This document shows positions 11,052 to 13,316 of a stretch of DNA of 13,316 nt, piece after piece. Origin of the DNA: Anaerolineales bacterium (GTDB lineage Bacteria; Chloroflexota; Anaerolineae; Anaerolineales; Villigracilaceae). The translations under genes and the position numbers were made by a program. The notes beneath the pieces were generated by a model that worked only from the letters and a program-made list of their open reading frames with translations, was not told the DNA's origin and searched no databases. Every line of letters begins with the position of its first letter. The first letter of the stretch is position 1. The stretch is taken from contig JAQTWR010000032.1 in NCBI GenBank assembly GCA_028689195.1, forward strand, positions 1 to 13,316, given 5' to 3'.

Positions 11052-13316
11052 CTACCCATTGTTGGCGTTGGTTATGACGCGCAGGAAGATTTCCACCGCG
11101 CGCGGGTCGAGATGCGTTCCGACGAGCGAGCGGATATATTCGAGCGTTTTTTCTTCCGACCAACTTTGCCGATAAGGACGGTCGGCGCGTAATGCGTCCC
11201 ATATATCTACTACGGCAAAGAGACGCGCCACCAGCGGGATTTGCTCGCCTTTCAGTCCGCGCGGATAGCCCGTGCCATCCCATTTTTCGTGGTGGCAGTA
11301 GGGAATATCCAGCGCGGGGCGCAGATATTCAATCGGCGAGAGCATTTCATGCGCGAAGATGGGGTGCTGGCGCATGATGACCCATTCTTCATCGGTCAAC
11401 TTGCCGGGTTTGAGTAGAATTTGGTCTGGCACGCCCATCTTGCCAATATCGTGTAGAAGCGCGCCGCGCCGCACATGCACCAATTCGGCTTCGGTCATTC
11501 CCGCTTCGCGCGCGAGGTCTAACATCAATTCTGTGACGCGCAGGGTGTGACCTTCGGTTTCTTTGTCGCGCAAATCCAGCGCGCGCGACCAGCCTTCGAT
11601 GGTGGAATCATACGCCATGGATAATTCGATGTTGGAAAGTTGCAGGTCGGCGTATAGGGTGGCGTTGTCAATGGCGATGGCAATTTGTCCCGCCAGCGCT
11701 TCCATGAACTCGAGCCATTCGTTATCCGGGTTTTTCGGCGAGCGGTGGAAAATTTCGATTACGCCCTTGACTTCGCCTTTTGCGATTAGGGGGACGCCGA
11801 AATAGCATACAAAGCCTTCTTGCGAGAAGGTGGGCGAACGTAGGAAATCCGTTGTGCGGGCTTGCAGATTCGGGATAAATATCGTTTGCCGTCCCAGCGC
11901 AACCCGCCCGGCGTAGCCTTCTCCCAGCCGCAGGTTGGTAAACTTTAAAGCGTTTGTACGCAGCCCGCTTCCTAATTTGAATTTCAGCGAGAGTTCGTGC
12001 GGGTTGTACAACAAGATCACGGCGGCGTCTACTTCCAATTCCGCTATTACCTGTTCGAGGACGATTTTCAACACCATCTGCATGTCTATGCTTCCGGCAA
12101 TCGCCTGATCAATTTTGCGTAAGGCTTGCGTGCGCCGCAGGCGGCGTTCCGCGTGTTCAAATAGACGCGCATTGTCAATGAAGATGGCGGTCTGCACAGA
12201 TAGGCTTTGGGCTAAACGCACTTCGGAGTTTGTAAAAACGCGCTCCTTGTTTTCCAGCCCGTATATTTCCATTAAGCCGACGACTTGATTTCGCGCCACC
12301 AAGGGCAGGAGCAGTACCGCGTCTTTTTCCTGTTGATTCATAAGCGCGAGTTCGGCTGGATCTATTTTGGGATCGCCGCGCGAGAGGGATAACGGCTCGC
12401 GCGTTTCAAGGACGCGGCGCGTGGCGGGGTAGTCGTTGAGAAAATAAGTCGCCCCCGACGCTTCGATCTCGCCGATTGGGATTGCCCGATAGTCCACCAT
12501 CGTCACGACCGCATCTTGCGGGGCGTTTATAAAGGAGATGGAGCATCCATCGGCATTAATCGCCCGGGTTGCCTGTTCCACTACAGATTGAAGGACGACC
12601 TCTAAAGAAAGGTTGGAACTGATTATCATGGCTGATTTGTAGAGGGTGGCGAGTTCGCGGTTGCGATTGCGCTCCTGTTCGTGCAGGCGCGCGCTTTCAA
12701 CCGCCAGCGCCGCTTGGTCGGCGAAGAGATTCGCCAGCCGCACCTCGTCTTCAGAGAACGCGCCTGCGTGCGTTAGGTCTGAGACGTTGATGACGCCGAT
12801 GACCCTGCCTTTCACTTTCAGCGGGACTCCCAATACGCGACGGAAAGAAATACCGTCGTATACGCCAGACCGCTTCGACCAGGTTTGGTAATCTTCCACC
12901 CAAAAGGGCGTTCCACTTTGCGCTACCTGACCCGAAAGCCCTTCGCCCCGCGTCAACGTGATCCCGACAAATTTTTGCGGAAGGTTGTATCCCACCACCA
13001 GCTTGAGCGTTTGCTCGTCCGATTCCATCAGATAAATTCCCCCGCTGTTGGTGTCAAGCAGGGACGCCGCCCGTTCGACGATAGAGGATAGCAATGTGTT
13101 GAGAGAGGTTTGGGAGTTAATCTCCAACGAAGTTTCATAAAGCGTTTGGAGTTCGCGCGCCCTTTGTTTCAAGGCGTTCTCGGCTTGTTTTTTCTCGGTG
13201 ACGTCGAGTTTTATTTCGACAAAATTGACGATTTTGCCGCGTTCATTTTTGACGGGCGTGATCGAACTCTGCGTAATGCGAAGCCCGCCGTCTTTGCGAC
13301 GGTCGGTTATTTCGCC
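11052..13316 (-). CDS. PAS/triple-GAF/HD-GYP signalling protein (N terminus outside window)
   Basis: The visible 754 residues run to the stop at 11054-11052; the frame is open at the window edge. Order: C-terminal part of a PAS domain with its PAC segment (about 1-42, ending D-V-T-E-K-K-Q), GAF1 (about 69-215), GAF2 (about 236-385), GAF3 (about 400-555), and an HD-GYP domain (about 570-750). HD-GYP residues are complete: H590, H622-D623 (H-D-I-G-K), H651, H675-H676 and G-Y-P at 683-685. HD-GYP proteins of this type hydrolyse cyclic di-GMP, so the protein probably couples a signal sensed by PAS/GAF domains to c-di-GMP turnover. No membrane segment is seen in the visible part. Linkers between domains look coiled-coil-like. 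A TTG at 13172 could be mistaken for a start but upstream codons clearly continue the PAS fold. Confidence 0.9.
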   Translation of the reverse strand, partial: GEITDRRKDGGLRITQSSITPVKNERGKIVNFVEIKLDVTEKKQAENALKQRARELQTLYETSLEINSQTSLNTLLSSIVERAASLLDTNSGGIYLMESDEQTLKLVVGYNLPQKFVGITLTRGEGLSGQVAQSGTPFWVEDYQTWSKRSGVYDGISFRRVLGVPLKVKGRVIGVINVSDLTHAGAFSEDEVRLANLFADQAALAVESARLHEQERNRNRELATLYKSAMIISSNLSLEVVLQSVVEQATRAINADGCSISFINAPQDAVVTMVDYRAIPIGEIEASGATYFLNDYPATRRVLETREPLSLSRGDPKIDPAELALMNQQEKDAVLLLPLVARNQVVGLMEIYGLENKERVFTNSEVRLAQSLSVQTAIFIDNARLFEHAERRLRRTQALRKIDQAIAGSIDMQMVLKIVLEQVIAELEVDAAVILLYNPHELSLKFKLGSGLRTNALKFTNLRLGEGYAGRVALGRQTIFIPNLQARTTDFLRSPTFSQEGFVCYFGVPLIAKGEVKGVIEIFHRSPKNPDNEWLEFMEALAGQIAIAIDNATLYADLQLSNIELSMAYDSTIEGWSRALDLRDKETEGHTLRVTELMLDLAREAGMTEAELVHVRRGALLHDIGKMGVPDQILLKPGKLTDEEWVIMRQHPIFAHEMLSPIEYLRPALDIPYCHHEKWDGTGYPRGLKGEQIPLVARLFAVVDIWDALRADRPYRQSWSEEKTLEYIRSLVGTHLDPRAVEIFLRVITNANNG

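Noticed and set aside
13172..13316. Start of the HD-GYP protein at the TTG at 13172
   Set aside because: The 48 upstream codons are open and encode a recognisable PAS/PAC end, so the protein continues beyond the window.

Overview
The window looks like a chromosomal stretch from a free-living bacterium, most plausibly an Anaerolineae-type member of the Chloroflexota. This is an inference from three things: the mix of gene families (two-gene pyruvate dehydrogenase E1, HEAT-repeat protein, EF-G-2 type GTPase, long-form DeoC, GAF/HD-GYP sensor), the mixture of leaderless and Shine-Dalgarno starts, and short palindromic intergenic elements of the GTCATTGCGAG and GTCACCCTGAG kinds. No rRNA, tRNA, CRISPR, transposase or phage gene is visible.

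Layout. 1-1999 (minus): pyruvate (or acetoin) dehydrogenase E1 alpha followed by E1 beta, which runs off the left edge; a palindromic element fills the gap between them. 2000-2230: divergent control region with a second copy of the element and a hairpin at the predicted 5' end of the E1 alpha transcript. 2231-3370 (plus): leaderless HEAT-repeat protein. 3383-6763 (minus): a gene run transcribed in the order thioredoxin-like membrane protein, SAM methyltransferase, alkaline-phosphatase-superfamily enzyme and GH5-like lipoprotein; the last has its own strong promoter. 6815-8969 (plus): EF-G-like GTPase with a near-consensus promoter and a strong terminator. 9085-9357 (plus): leaderless ubiquitin-like sulfur carrier. 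9481-10443 (plus): deoxyribose-phosphate aldolase. 10491-13316 (minus): PAS/triple-GAF/HD-GYP signalling protein (N terminus outside the window) followed by a small lipoprotein.

The most notable observation is at 6281-6763. What looks like two adjacent fragments is one 161-codon thioredoxin-fold gene interrupted only by an in-frame TGA. The TGA falls exactly at the first cysteine of the CxxC active site, giving U-I-A-C. A perfect 8-bp hairpin with a GTG loop sits 27 nt downstream of the TGA, which fits the geometry of bacterial SECIS elements. The simplest reading is a selenocysteine-containing, membrane-anchored thioredoxin-like protein that heads an operon with a methyltransferase and a phosphatase-like enzyme. 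The selenocysteine machinery would have to lie elsewhere in the genome.

A second theme is that small repeats make up much of the intergenic DNA and overlap control signals. The palindromic elements abut the E1 beta, HEAT and deoC starts. Two heptamer-repeat tracts flank the EF-G terminator, and one of them contains the -35 box of the downstream leaderless gene.
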